A stretch of DNA of 64,000 nucleotides from an uncultured Neglectibacter sp. (GTDB lineage: Bacteria; Bacillota; Clostridia; Oscillospirales; Acutalibacteraceae). The notes below the pieces were generated by a model. That model did not search any database, was not told where the DNA came from, and saw only the letters and a program-made list of their open reading frames with translations. Below, piece by piece: positions 16,329 through 24,269 of this stretch; the first letter of the stretch is position 1; each line of letters opens with the position of its first letter. Both the position numbers and the translations under genes were made by a program. The DNA is taken from the NCBI GenBank assembly GCA_937958185.1, contig CALFFN010000019.1, positions 1 to 64,000 on the forward strand, read 5' to 3'.

Positions 16329-17345
16329 TTGAAGATCGGGACGATAGAAATTACGGGCAGAGCAGCCCTTGCCCCCATGGCCGGGGTGACCGACGCCGCC
16401 TACCGGCAGATCTGCCGGCAGATGGGCGCCGCTTATACCGTGACGGAAATGATCAGCGCAAAGGCGGTGGAATACGGCGACAAAAAGACCGCCGCCCTGG
16501 CGGACATGAGCAAAGACAGGCGCCCGGTGTTTTTGCAATTATTCGGCGGCGAGCCGGAGACGCTGGCGCTGGCGGCGGAAAAGCTGCTGTATTTGCAGCC
16601 GGACGGCATCGACCTGAACATGGGCTGCCCCGTGCCGAAGATCGTGGGGAACGGCGCAGGAAGCGCGCTGATGAAGACCCCGGAAAAATGCGGGGAGATA
16701 GTGGCGGCGGTAAAACGGCGGGTGACGGTGCCCGTCACCGTAAAAATGCGCGCCGGCTGGGACAGAAACAGCGTCAACGCCGTAGAGGTGGCGCAGCGCT
16801 GCGAAGCCGCCGGGGCGGACGCTGTCTGTATCCACGGGCGCACCAGGGAGCAGCTCTATCAGGGCAGAGCGGACTGGGAGATCATTCGCCGGGTAAAGCA
16901 GGCGGTGGGTATCCCCGTGATCGGGAACGGAGATGTGGCAGACGCGCAGTCCGCCGCCCTTATGCTGGAACGGACTGGCTGCGACATGGTGCTGGTGGGC
17001 AGGGGAGCGCTGGGGAACCCATGGATATTCCGGGAAATCAACGCGTACCTCACCGATTCCTGCCGGATACTTCCCCCGCCGGGGCTGGCGGAGCGCATTG
17101 TGGTCATTCGCAAGCACATCGGGCTGCTGTGTGAGGAAAAAGGAGAGGACCGCGGTATGCGGGAAGCGCGGAAGCACGTGGGCTGGTACGTCCACGGTCT
17201 GCGGGGAGCGGCGGAGTTCCGCCGCCGGGCAGGGGAGCTTTCCACCCTTGCCGATTTGGACCGCCTGTTAAGAGATATTTACGAAGCCAATACGGACGAA
17301 AGCATGATCTGCCACCGAAACGGAGAAGGGGGAACCACACTGTGA
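16329..17345 (+). CDS. dusB: tRNA-dihydrouridine synthase B
   Basis: A 338-residue flavoenzyme that reduces uridine in the tRNA D-loop. Dus motifs are APMAGVTDAAYRQICRQMGA, LNMGCPVPKIVGNGAGSALM (the catalytic Cys in this block), TVKMRAGWD, IHGRTREQLYQG and VIGNGDV. TTG at 16329 is the start, with GAGGAAAGGG upstream. It overlaps the polA start by 4 bp (GTGA), so the two are translationally coupled. Confidence 0.96.
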   Translation: MKIGTIEITGRAALAPMAGVTDAAYRQICRQMGAAYTVTEMISAKAVEYGDKKTAALADMSKDRRPVFLQLFGGEPETLALAAEKLLYLQPDGIDLNMGCPVPKIVGNGAGSALMKTPEKCGEIVAAVKRRVTVPVTVKMRAGWDRNSVNAVEVAQRCEAAGADAVCIHGRTREQLYQGRADWEIIRRVKQAVGIPVIGNGDVADAQSAALMLERTGCDMVLVGRGALGNPWIFREINAYLTDSCRILPPPGLAERIVVIRKHIGLLCEEKGEDRGMREARKHVGWYVHGLRGAAEFRRRAGELSTLADLDRLLRDIYEANTDESMICHRNGEGGTTL

Positions 17346-19912
17346 AATTATTGGTACTGGACGGCAACAGCATTTTGAACCGCGCCTTTTACGGCATCAA
17401 GCTGCTTTCCACAAAAAACGGGGATTTTACCAACGGCATTTACGGGTTCCTCACCATGCTGAAGCGGCTCCTGGACGAGACCGCGCCGGACGCCGTTGCC
17501 ATTGCCTTTGACCGAAAAGCCCCCACCTTCCGGCACAGGCAGTACGCCGGGTACAAGGCGAACCGCAAGGGAATGCCGCCGGAGCTTGCCCAGCAGCTGC
17601 CCGTGCTGCAGGAGCTGCTTTCCGATTTGGGCTATCATATCGTTTCCTGCGAGGGCTGGGAAGCCGATGATATTCTGGGCACCCTTGCCGCCGTTTGTGA
17701 AAGCTCCGGCAATACCTGCCTCATTGCCACCGGCGACCGGGACAGCCTGCAGCTGGTTTCCGACAGCACCTCCGTCCGGCTGGCGACCACAAAATTCGGG
17801 CAGCCGCAGGTGACGCTGTACGATGAAGCGAAGATCCGGGAGGATTACGGCGTCACGCCCCATCAGATGATAGATTTGAAAGCCATTCAGGGAGATTCCT
17901 CCGACTGCATTCCCGGCGTGGCAGGGATCGGTCCGAAAGGGGCGGGGGAGCTTGTCCAGAAATACGGCAGCGTGGAATATATCTACGACCATCTGGGCGA
18001 GCTGGACATCAAGCCCGGTATCCGGGACAAGCTGGAAAAATCCCGGGAAAACGCCTTTTTGAGCTACGATCTGGGCACCATTCGGAAAAACGCGCCCATC
18101 GACACGGAACTGACCCATTATGTAAAAACAGAGGGAGACCCTCAAAAGGCGGCGGCGACCATGGTGAAGCTGGAGCTGTTTTCCCTGCTGGAAAAATTTG
18201 GGCTGACCGCCGGGACGGCGGCAGAGCCGGAAGCTTCCGCCGCTGCGGAGCGCCCGGAGGTAAAATCCCTTTCCGAGGGAGCTTCCCTGCTGCCCAGGCT
18301 GGAAGATGAGGGGGCGGCGTATTTCACCTGCGCCTGGGACGGGGGAGAGCTGAAGGAACTCATTTTCGCGGTGGAAAACAGGCTGTACCGCACCGCGCCG
18401 GGAGAGGCGTTCCTCCGGGCGTTCCTGAAAAGCGAAAAAATACGGAAATTTACCCACGATACAAAGCTTTTGCACCGCCGGGCGCTGGAGCTGGGCTGCA
18501 AGCTGGAAGCTGTGGCGTTCGACACGGCGCTTGCCGGCTATCTGCTGAACCCCTCCGCCTCCGGCTATGACGTGCCCCGGCTGGCGGCGGAATACGGCGT
18601 GACGCTGCCGGACTTTGACGAGCCGGAATTGAACTGCGCCGCCGCCATGCCCGCCCTTTGCGCCGCGCTGACAAGAGCCATCGACGAAAACGGGCAGCGG
18701 GAGCTGCTGGAGACCATTGAAATTCCCCTGTCCTATGTGCTGGCGCAGATGGAGCACGTGGGCTTTTATGTGGACAGAAGCAGCATTGAGACCTACGGCG
18801 AGGAAATGGAGCGGCAGGTGGCGGAGCTGCGGGACTCCATTGTGGCGCAGGTGGGGTACGATTTCAACATCAATTCCCCCAAGCAGCTGGGCGAGGCGCT
18901 GTTTGACAAGCTGGGGCTGCCCCACGGGAAAAAGACGAAAAGCGGCTGGTCCACCAACGCGGACGTGCTGGAAGAGCTGCGGTACCTCCACCCGGTGGTG
19001 GACGAGGTGCTCCGCTACCGCACGGTGGCAAAACTGAAATCCACTTACTGCGACGGGCTGCTGAAGGTCATCGCCCCGGACGGGCGCATTCATTCCAACT
19101 TTAACCAGACCGAGACCCGCACCGGGCGTATCTCCAGCACAGAGCCAAATTTGCAGAATATCCCCGTCCGCACGCCCATCGGCAGGGAGCTGCGGAAATT
19201 CTTTGCCGCGGAAAGCGGCGTGCTGGTGGACGCCGACTATTCCCAGATCGAGCTGCGGGTGCTGGCGCACGTGGCAAACGACAGCGCCATGCGGGAGGAC
19301 TTTTTGGCGGGCAGGGACATTCACAGCTCCACCGCCGCCAGGGTGTTCGGCATGCCCCAGGAGATGGTCACGGGGGAAATGCGCCGCCGGGCAAAAGCGG
19401 TGAATTTTGGCATCGTTTACGGCATTGGCGCGTTTTCCCTGTCCAAGGATATCGGCGTTTCCGTGAAGGAAGCCGGGGACTATATCAAGGAATATCTGAA
19501 AAACTACTCCGGCGTGGATTCCTATATGCAGCAGGTGGCGGCGGACGCCAAGGAAAAGGGCTATGTGGAGACCATTTTCGGGCGCCGCCGGTACCTGCCG
19601 GAGCTGCGGAGCACCAATTTCAATATGCGCGCTTTTGGGGAACGCGTGGCGCGGAACATGCCCATTCAGGGCGCGGCGGCGGATATCATCAAAATCGCCA
19701 TGATCCGGGTCTGCAGCCGGTTGGAGCGGGAAAACTTGCAGGCGAAGCTTATTTTGCAGGTCCACGATGAATTGATCGTGGAATGCCCGGAGGAGGAAGC
19801 GGAGCAGGTGAAACAGCTTCTCACGGAGGAAATGGAGCAGGCGGTGGCGCTTTCCGTGCCCATGGTCGCCGACGCCCACGCCGGAAAGACGTGGTACGAT
19901 GCAAAGGGCTGA
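17342..19912 (+). CDS. polA: DNA polymerase I
   Basis: An 856-residue family A polymerase. Domains in order: 5'-3' flap exonuclease (about 1-290, with GWEADDILGTLA and IQGDSSDCIPGVAGIG), a 3'-5' exonuclease-like fold (about 310-470), and the polymerase (about 480-856) with motif A VDADYSQIELRVLAH, motif B RRRAKAVNFGIVYGI and motif C LQVHDELIVE. The middle domain lacks the usual DxE metal-binding pair, so proofreading is probably lost, as in many Firmicutes PolI. The GTG start at 17342 overlaps dusB. Confidence 0.97.
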   Translation: MKLLVLDGNSILNRAFYGIKLLSTKNGDFTNGIYGFLTMLKRLLDETAPDAVAIAFDRKAPTFRHRQYAGYKANRKGMPPELAQQLPVLQELLSDLGYHIVSCEGWEADDILGTLAAVCESSGNTCLIATGDRDSLQLVSDSTSVRLATTKFGQPQVTLYDEAKIREDYGVTPHQMIDLKAIQGDSSDCIPGVAGIGPKGAGELVQKYGSVEYIYDHLGELDIKPGIRDKLEKSRENAFLSYDLGTIRKNAPIDTELTHYVKTEGDPQKAAATMVKLELFSLLEKFGLTAGTAAEPEASAAAERPEVKSLSEGASLLPRLEDEGAAYFTCAWDGGELKELIFAVENRLYRTAPGEAFLRAFLKSEKIRKFTHDTKLLHRRALELGCKLEAVAFDTALAGYLLNPSASGYDVPRLAAEYGVTLPDFDEPELNCAAAMPALCAALTRAIDENGQRELLETIEIPLSYVLAQMEHVGFYVDRSSIETYGEEMERQVAELRDSIVAQVGYDFNINSPKQLGEALFDKLGLPHGKKTKSGWSTNADVLEELRYLHPVVDEVLRYRTVAKLKSTYCDGLLKVIAPDGRIHSNFNQTETRTGRISSTEPNLQNIPVRTPIGRELRKFFAAESGVLVDADYSQIELRVLAHVANDSAMREDFLAGRDIHSSTAARVFGMPQEMVTGEMRRRAKAVNFGIVYGIGAFSLSKDIGVSVKEAGDYIKEYLKNYSGVDSYMQQVAADAKEKGYVETIFGRRRYLPELRSTNFNMRAFGERVARNMPIQGAAADIIKIAMIRVCSRLERENLQAKLILQVHDELIVECPEEEAEQVKQLLTEEMEQAVALSVPMVADAHAGKTWYDAKG

Positions 19913-19919
19913 CAACGGT

Positions 19920-20774
19920 ATGGCAGAGCAGGTCATCGGGTTTTGCTGCCCCATCTGCGGCGGCGGGCTGACCTGCCGGGGGCAGGCGGCGGTGTGCCCC
20001 TCGGGACACAGCTTTGACCGGGCACGGCAGGGGTACTATCACCTGCTGCCGGCAAATAAGATGCATTCGAAAATTCCCGGCGATACCGCGGAGATGGTAC
20101 AGAGCCGCCGGCGGTTTTTGGAGCGGGGCTATTATCAGGATTTTCAAAAAGAATTATGTAAACTTGCGGTGGAATGCCTGCAAGGTTTGCCGCCGGAACA
20201 GCTGCCGCCGGAACAGGCGGTCATTCTGGACGCCGGCTGCGGCGAGGGATATTACACCGGGGCGCTGCGCAGCGCCTTTCCTCAGGCGATCCTCTGCGGC
20301 TTTGACATTTCTCGGTGGGCGGTGAAAGCGGCGGCAGGAAAGTATAAGGGCATTTCCTTTGCGGTGGCAAGCAGCTTTTCCATTCCCGCGCCGGACAGCT
20401 TCTGCCATCTGCTGATCGACATTTTTTCACCGCTGGCACAGGCGGAATTTGCCCGCGTAGTGAAGCCCGGCGGCTATTTCATTTACGCCGTGCCGGGGCG
20501 GCGGCACTTGATGGGGCTGAAGGAGATCCTGTACGAGCAGCCCTATGAAAACGAGCGTCAGGACACGGAATATCCCGGCTTTTCCTTTGTGACCCGCCGG
20601 GAGGTGAAGAAGGAGATTTTTCTTCCCGATGCTCAAACGGCGCTGGACCTGTTCGCCATGACCCCCTATTACTGGAAGACCGGGATAGAGGGCGGCAGCC
20701 GCCTGAGGGAAACCAAAGGCTTCTCCACTGAGATTTCCTTCGATTTTCTGATCTATCGAAAGGAAAGACCGTAA
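19920..20774 (+). CDS. 23S rRNA (guanine-N1)-methyltransferase, RlmA-like
   Basis: A 284-residue SAM methyltransferase with an N-terminal zinc finger (CCPICGGGLTC near residue 8, then CPSGHSFDRARQGY) and the RlmA signature LLPANK...IPGDTAEMVQSRRRFL. The Rossmann core has VILDAGCGEGYYTGAL. RlmA(I) methylates G745 and RlmA(II)/TlrB methylates G748 of 23S rRNA; the latter gives tylosin tolerance, and which applies here is unclear. The ATG at 19920 places the zinc finger at the N-terminus as in E. coli; an ATG at 19899 inside the polA end is an alternative. Confidence 0.9.
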   Translation: MAEQVIGFCCPICGGGLTCRGQAAVCPSGHSFDRARQGYYHLLPANKMHSKIPGDTAEMVQSRRRFLERGYYQDFQKELCKLAVECLQGLPPEQLPPEQAVILDAGCGEGYYTGALRSAFPQAILCGFDISRWAVKAAAGKYKGISFAVASSFSIPAPDSFCHLLIDIFSPLAQAEFARVVKPGGYFIYAVPGRRHLMGLKEILYEQPYENERQDTEYPGFSFVTRREVKKEIFLPDAQTALDLFAMTPYYWKTGIEGGSRLRETKGFSTEISFDFLIYRKERP

Positions 20775-20811
20775 AAAAAGCCGTCCTGCTTCAGGAGCAG
20801 GACGGCTTTTT
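20775..20811. terminator. Bidirectional terminator between rlmA-like gene and DUF2589 cassette
   Basis: A perfect 16-bp stem (20775-20790 with 20796-20811) and a 5-nt loop, A-run on one side and T-run on the other. It serves both convergent transcription units. Confidence 0.9.
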
Positions 20812-20828
20812 GCTTCTCACACCCGGGA

Positions 20829-21500
20829 TTATCGCAGCAGGCTCCCCTGCGCGTTGCTGCATCGGTCACAGTGCGGATAAAGGAACTGACTCGACTGAAG
20901 AGAACCGTAGGTCACGGCAGCAGGCGGGGCGCTCGGCGAATTGGACAGCTGCTGTGCCAACGCCTGTGAATTGGTCTGGTAGAGTACGCCGTCCCGGTAA
21001 AACTCGTATAGAATGCAGTTTTTCCCCTTTTCCTGTATCCGAAAAGCAGCGTGCCCCAGCTTGCCGAAAATGCCCTGTGCCATCTGGGCTGGATCACACA
21101 GCAGACGGTACAGTACGGTGGGGGGCTGATGGTCGCCGATCAGGGAATACAGCCCGGTAGGGGTGGGGACGCCGCCGATATTCTGATAGATTTCCCGGAT
21201 CGGCTCGTGACAGCTGTGGCAGCGCAGCTCCAATCCGGCAAGGGCATAGATGGCAGGCAGCTTTTTGGCGTTTTTCGTAGAAGTGCCGGAGGTATGTACG
21301 CCGATCACGGGATAGCTGCCATCATTCGGGTCGGCAGGGAACATATACTTGATCAGGTCCGCTTCGCCGATGAAATCGAAGCGGCTGGGCTGACTGGGCT
21401 GGCTTGGCTGGCTGGGCAGGGGAAAAAGGAACGCCCTGTTCCTTTTGGCTGGGTCAAGCTGCGGGTCAAAGGTGGAGGGACCTCCATATGTTCTGCTCAT
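20829..21500 (-). CDS. Protein of unknown function, last gene of the DUF2589 cassette
   Basis: A 223-residue protein I do not recognise. A polar N-terminus contains a tandem Pro-Ser-Gln repeat (residues about 29-39), encoded by 9-bp DNA repeats near 21390-21420. Two CxxC pairs, ELRCHSCHEP near residue 93 and PHCDRCSNAQ near 213, could form a metal site. No signal peptide or membrane segment is seen. AGGAGG lies before the ATG at 21500. It is the fourth gene of an operon, 24 bp after the DUF2589 gene. Soluble and probably cytoplasmic; function unknown. Confidence 0.8.
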   Translation of the reverse strand: MSRTYGGPSTFDPQLDPAKRNRAFLFPLPSQPSQPSQPSRFDFIGEADLIKYMFPADPNDGSYPVIGVHTSGTSTKNAKKLPAIYALAGLELRCHSCHEPIREIYQNIGGVPTPTGLYSLIGDHQPPTVLYRLLCDPAQMAQGIFGKLGHAAFRIQEKGKNCILYEFYRDGVLYQTNSQALAQQLSNSPSAPPAAVTYGSLQSSQFLYPHCDRCSNAQGSLLR

Positions 21501-21524
21501 GGGTAGCCTCCTGTTCTCCGGGTT

Positions 21525-22121
21525 TTATTCCTTGGTGATGGGTTCAATGGAGGTGGCAAACAGGGCGGTGAGCTTTGCCATGCCCTCTGTGGGCGGCTGC
21601 TGGACAGCCCTGGCGTGAATGGTGTACTTCGCGGAATTATCCGTGCTTCTGGTGTGGGAATTGTTTGCCGATACGTTTCCTGTGATGGAAGCGCTGCAGC
21701 CCCAGAAATTCCAGCTTTCCGTGGTGGAGAAGGAGGAAGAGGAATCGCTGGTGTCCACCGTGGATTCCTTTACTTCCATATTGAAGTCCACCGTTGTCTC
21801 GTCCATGGTAAAGGCAGGCAGGGGGACAAGGAAGATCAGCGGCACATTCAGGGTCATGGTCTTTGTGGTTTCCTTGCCCGTTACCTTGTCGATGATCAGC
21901 CGGTCAAAGGTAAGGGGGACCGTTCGCATTCCGCTGTCGGGTTTTGTGGGGTCGAGATACGCCAGCTCAAACAGCTGGTTGATGTAAACCTGACAGAGCG
22001 CAAGCTGCCCCTTGGCAACCTCCAGAATGGGCTGGCAGATCAGCAGCCCAAGCGGCAGACCGGCAAAGGCTTGGGTCACGTCGTTGGGGTCCTGTTTGTT
22101 AGTGGTCAATTCAGTTGACAT
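21525..22121 (-). CDS. DUF2589 family protein
   Basis: A 198-residue protein matching the DUF2589 pattern: a hydrophobic N-terminal block (GLPLGLLICQPILEVAKGQL), a segment about residue 65 with VPLTFDRLIID, and the conserved core VPLIFLVPLPAFTMDETTVD, followed by a beta-rich region in which the chain reads like a membrane- or lipid-facing sandwich. The C-terminal third is Ser/Thr/Asn-rich. The family has no established function. The start at 22121 has AAAGGAGG upstream. It is the third gene of a four-gene operon. Confidence 0.8.
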   Translation of the reverse strand: MSTELTTNKQDPNDVTQAFAGLPLGLLICQPILEVAKGQLALCQVYINQLFELAYLDPTKPDSGMRTVPLTFDRLIIDKVTGKETTKTMTLNVPLIFLVPLPAFTMDETTVDFNMEVKESTVDTSDSSSSFSTTESWNFWGCSASITGNVSANNSHTRSTDNSAKYTIHARAVQQPPTEGMAKLTALFATSIEPITKE

Positions 22122-22133
22122 AATATCCTCCTT

Positions 22134-22562
22134 TTACGAGAGCATTTTGACAGAATGTTCGTTGACTCTGGCGATCCCCTCCGGCGCGGCTTCCCGGCAA
22201 AAAGACAGGGAAAGCTCGCTGTAGGGAGAATGGAGGGCGTCCTCACTTTCCGGGGGCTTGATATCCAGCCCCAAGTCCCCGTTTATGTCGCAGGGCTGGA
22301 ATTTCAGCTTGATGTTCACTGTATCCAGCTCCATGACATTGTGATGGTACAGGGCCGTCAGCGGCACCTCCAGGATTTTCCCGGAGGCCGTTCCCAGCGG
22401 CAGGCGGATCTGCCTTTCAATGGGCGAATATACCGGGTTATCCGCCGAATCCTTTTGGTAGCCCTGAAAATACAGCTCCATGGCGCTGTCCTCCAGCGCC
22501 CGGCGGGCCTCCTGTACAGAGCTTCCGATAGATGTGAGCAGGTCGGTCAGTTTTACTTCCAT
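22134..22562 (-). CDS. Small protein related in pattern to DUF2589
   Basis: A 142-residue protein. The segment with IRLPLGTASGKILEVPLTAL and MELDTVNIKLKFQP has the same 'leucine-proline block, then beta strand with internal acidic residue' rhythm as the DUF2589 core of its neighbour, so it may be a divergent paralogue or partner. No signal peptide is seen. Start at 22562 with GGAAGGA upstream; the start overlaps the previous gene by 10 bp, implying coupled translation. Confidence 0.75.
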   Translation of the reverse strand: MEVKLTDLLTSIGSSVQEARRALEDSAMELYFQGYQKDSADNPVYSPIERQIRLPLGTASGKILEVPLTALYHHNVMELDTVNIKLKFQPCDINGDLGLDIKPPESEDALHSPYSELSLSFCREAAPEGIARVNEHSVKMLS

Positions 22563-22834
22563 ATCCGTTCAATCCTTCCTACCGAGCTTTTTTGCAACCC
22601 GTATTTTTCCAGCAGGCGTTGGAGATCAGAGCCGACCTCCATCACCTGATACTGTCCCTTTTCCGGGACATTTTTAATGACCGCGTATCTGCCCAGCACA
22701 CCGGGTGTTCCGTCCACGGCGATGCTGCGGTCATCTCCCAAGTCGGAAATAAACAGCTCCCCATCGGATAACGTCATCGCTTCGATAGCTTTCACCTCCT
22801 TGTCCGGCTGGTCAAAGTATATGCTCCTGTCCAT
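22553..22834 (-). CDS. Small acidic protein, first gene of the DUF2589 cassette
   Basis: A 93-residue protein I do not recognise. It is hydrophilic with a beta-like centre (TLSDGELFISDLGDDRSIAV, then GRYAVIKNVPEKGQYQVMEV) and no membrane segment. The ATG at 22834 has only a weak AAGGG one base upstream. A full anti-SD match, AAGGAGGTGA, lies inside the frame at 22792-22801 and overlaps an in-frame GTG, so the true start is uncertain and a shorter product is possible. It opens the operon that continues with two DUF2589-like proteins and a CxxC protein. Confidence 0.7.
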   Translation of the reverse strand: MDRSIYFDQPDKEVKAIEAMTLSDGELFISDLGDDRSIAVDGTPGVLGRYAVIKNVPEKGQYQVMEVGSDLQRLLEKYGLQKSSVGRIERIWK

Positions 22835-22886
22835 GCCCTTAGAAGGAGGGAGTTTTTTGGGAGAGAGAAAATGCCCCGCGGAAATC

Positions 22887-22916
22887 TGGACAAGCAGGGT
22901 CAGGGTATGTTATACT
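22887..22916 (+). promoter_or_regulatory. Promoter of the YwlE-like gene
   Basis: TGGACA (22887-22892), 18 nt, TATACT (22911-22916), giving a leader of about 60 nt before the ATG at 22985. The leftward promoter of the DUF2589 cassette must share this 150-bp divergent region but is not evident. Confidence 0.55.
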
Positions 22917-22984
22917 GAAAATGTACTTATGATGATTTGCCGGTGCTTTTTGAACCGGCAGGACGATAGAAGAAGGATTCTTTC

Positions 22985-23440
22985 ATGAAAGTGCTTTTTG
23001 TCTGTACCGGCAACACTTGCCGGAGCCCCATGGCGGAGGGGATCTTCCGCTGTATGATGCAGGAAAAAGGATTAGGGGAACGGGTGCTGTGCCAAAGCGC
23101 GGGGCTTGCTGCCGTAGAGGGCAGCCCGGCGGCGGAAAACGCCGTGATCGCCTGTGCGGAGATTGGCGTTTCCATCTCGAACCATGAGGCGCGGCGCATG
23201 ACCGGGGAAGAGATCCCGGTATGGGACCTGTTTTTCACCATGTCGAAGACCCATGGATACATTCTGGAGCAGGCAGGCGTCCCGGCGCAGAAGATCTATA
23301 TTCCCAGCTACATTGAAGACCCCTTTGGACAGGAGCTGGAGGTGTACCGCCGCTGCCGGGACAAGCTGCGGGAGGAACTGGAAATTTTCTTTCAGGAATG
23401 CGTGTCGAAGCTGCTCCCCTTTGAGCAGGACGCTTCCTGA
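22985..23440 (+). CDS. Low-molecular-weight phosphatase, probable protein-arginine phosphatase (YwlE-like)
   Basis: A 151-residue cysteine phosphatase. The P-loop is VCTGNTCRSPMAEG at residues 6-19, nucleophile Cys7, and the general acid is in IEDPFGQELEVYRR. In Bacillus YwlE a Thr in the fifth P-loop position (CTGNTCR) selects phosphoarginine, whereas tyrosine phosphatases have Ile or Leu there. The Thr and the DPFG loop therefore favour arginine phosphatase activity. Its usual opponent kinase McsB is not in this window. It is followed 20 bp later by rimI. Confidence 0.88.
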   Translation: MKVLFVCTGNTCRSPMAEGIFRCMMQEKGLGERVLCQSAGLAAVEGSPAAENAVIACAEIGVSISNHEARRMTGEEIPVWDLFFTMSKTHGYILEQAGVPAQKIYIPSYIEDPFGQELEVYRRCRDKLREELEIFFQECVSKLLPFEQDAS

Positions 23441-23460
23441 AGGTCGGAAAGTGGGAGAGT

Positions 23461-23922
23461 ATGGAGATCGTCCCCATGAAAACGGAACACACCGCAGCGC
23501 TGGCAGAGCTGGAACAGCTCTGCTTTTCCCGCCCATGGAGCCGGGAAGCCCTGCTGGAGGAACTGGATAATCCCGCAGCCGTTTTCCTGACAGCGGTGGA
23601 GGGAGAAACTGTGATGGGCTATGCCGGAATGCACTGTGCCTGCGGCGAGTGCTATCTGGACAATATCGCCGTATTCCCGGCGCATCGCCGCCGGGGCGCG
23701 GCAAAGGCGCTGCTGCTGGCTTTGGAGGAAGCGGCGAGCCGGAGAGACGGTGAATTTCTGTCCTTGGAGGTGCGCTGCTCCAACCGGGAAGCCATTGCTT
23801 TATACCGGGGGCTCGGTTTTCAGGAAGCCGGCAGAAGGAAAAATTTTTACACCGCCCCCCAGGAAGACGGATTGATTTTCACGAAAGTGCTGTCCCGACT
23901 GCCGAGGGGAAATACTTTGTAG
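23461..23922 (+). CDS. rimI: Ribosomal-protein-alanine N-acetyltransferase
   Basis: A 153-residue GNAT protein. It has the RimI pattern: ELEQLCFSRPWSREALLEEL at the N-terminus, the acetyl-CoA loop in VFPAHRRRGAAKALLLALEE and the end block REAIALYRGLGFQEAGRRKNFY. RimI acetylates ribosomal protein S18 in E. coli and in many Firmicutes sits next to tsaD, as here. Starts at the ATG at 23461 with GGAAAGTGGGAG upstream. Confidence 0.93.
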   Translation: MEIVPMKTEHTAALAELEQLCFSRPWSREALLEELDNPAAVFLTAVEGETVMGYAGMHCACGECYLDNIAVFPAHRRRGAAKALLLALEEAASRRDGEFLSLEVRCSNREAIALYRGLGFQEAGRRKNFYTAPQEDGLIFTKVLSRLPRGNTL

Positions 23923-23934
23923 TTTGCGCCTATT

Positions 23935-23959
23935 GAAAAAGCTGCCGAGAAGCTTTTTC
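23935..23959 (+). terminator. Terminator-like hairpin after rimI
   Basis: GAAAAAGCT (23935-23943) pairs with AGCTTTTTC (23951-23959). A second GC-rich hairpin (GGGGGGAC/GTCCTCCC) follows at about 23974-23992. Confidence 0.65.
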
Positions 23960-24118
23960 AAGGGGGACTAACAGGGGGGACGGAGTCCTCCCTTGTTAAA
24001 AAATAAAAAATCGCGTACAGCAGCCCCAGCGAAAGCGTACCGACTACCCTACGCGAAAGCAGGCGTTTTGGGAAAGAAAAACCTTTACAAGGATAAACTC
24101 ACATTCGGAGATGAAATT

Positions 24119-24241
24119 ATGTTGATACTGGGAATAGAAAGCTCCTGCGACGAGGACCGCAAAAAGAACCCGTGCCGGGTTCTTTCTTGGAAATTCCCTT
24201 GCGGGAATTTCTCGATTGAAAGTACCGCATCGGCTTATTGA
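24119..24241 (+). pseudogene. Partial duplicate of the tsaD 5' end
   Basis: The first 12 codons of tsaD (24270-24305) and its ribosome site GGAGATG-N5-ATG are repeated here at 24119-24154. The copies differ at three bases, all synonymous. After codon 12 the copy diverges into a 28-codon tail that ends at TGA 24239-24241. The tail contains a 10-bp hairpin (24163-24172 with 24176-24185) followed by TTTCTT-like sequence, and a second 9-bp hairpin (24190-24198 with 24203-24211). It is either a truncated remnant or a translated leader with an attenuator. Confidence 0.75.
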
Positions 24242-24269
24242 GCACAAAATTTTAAGTGGAGATGGGAGT

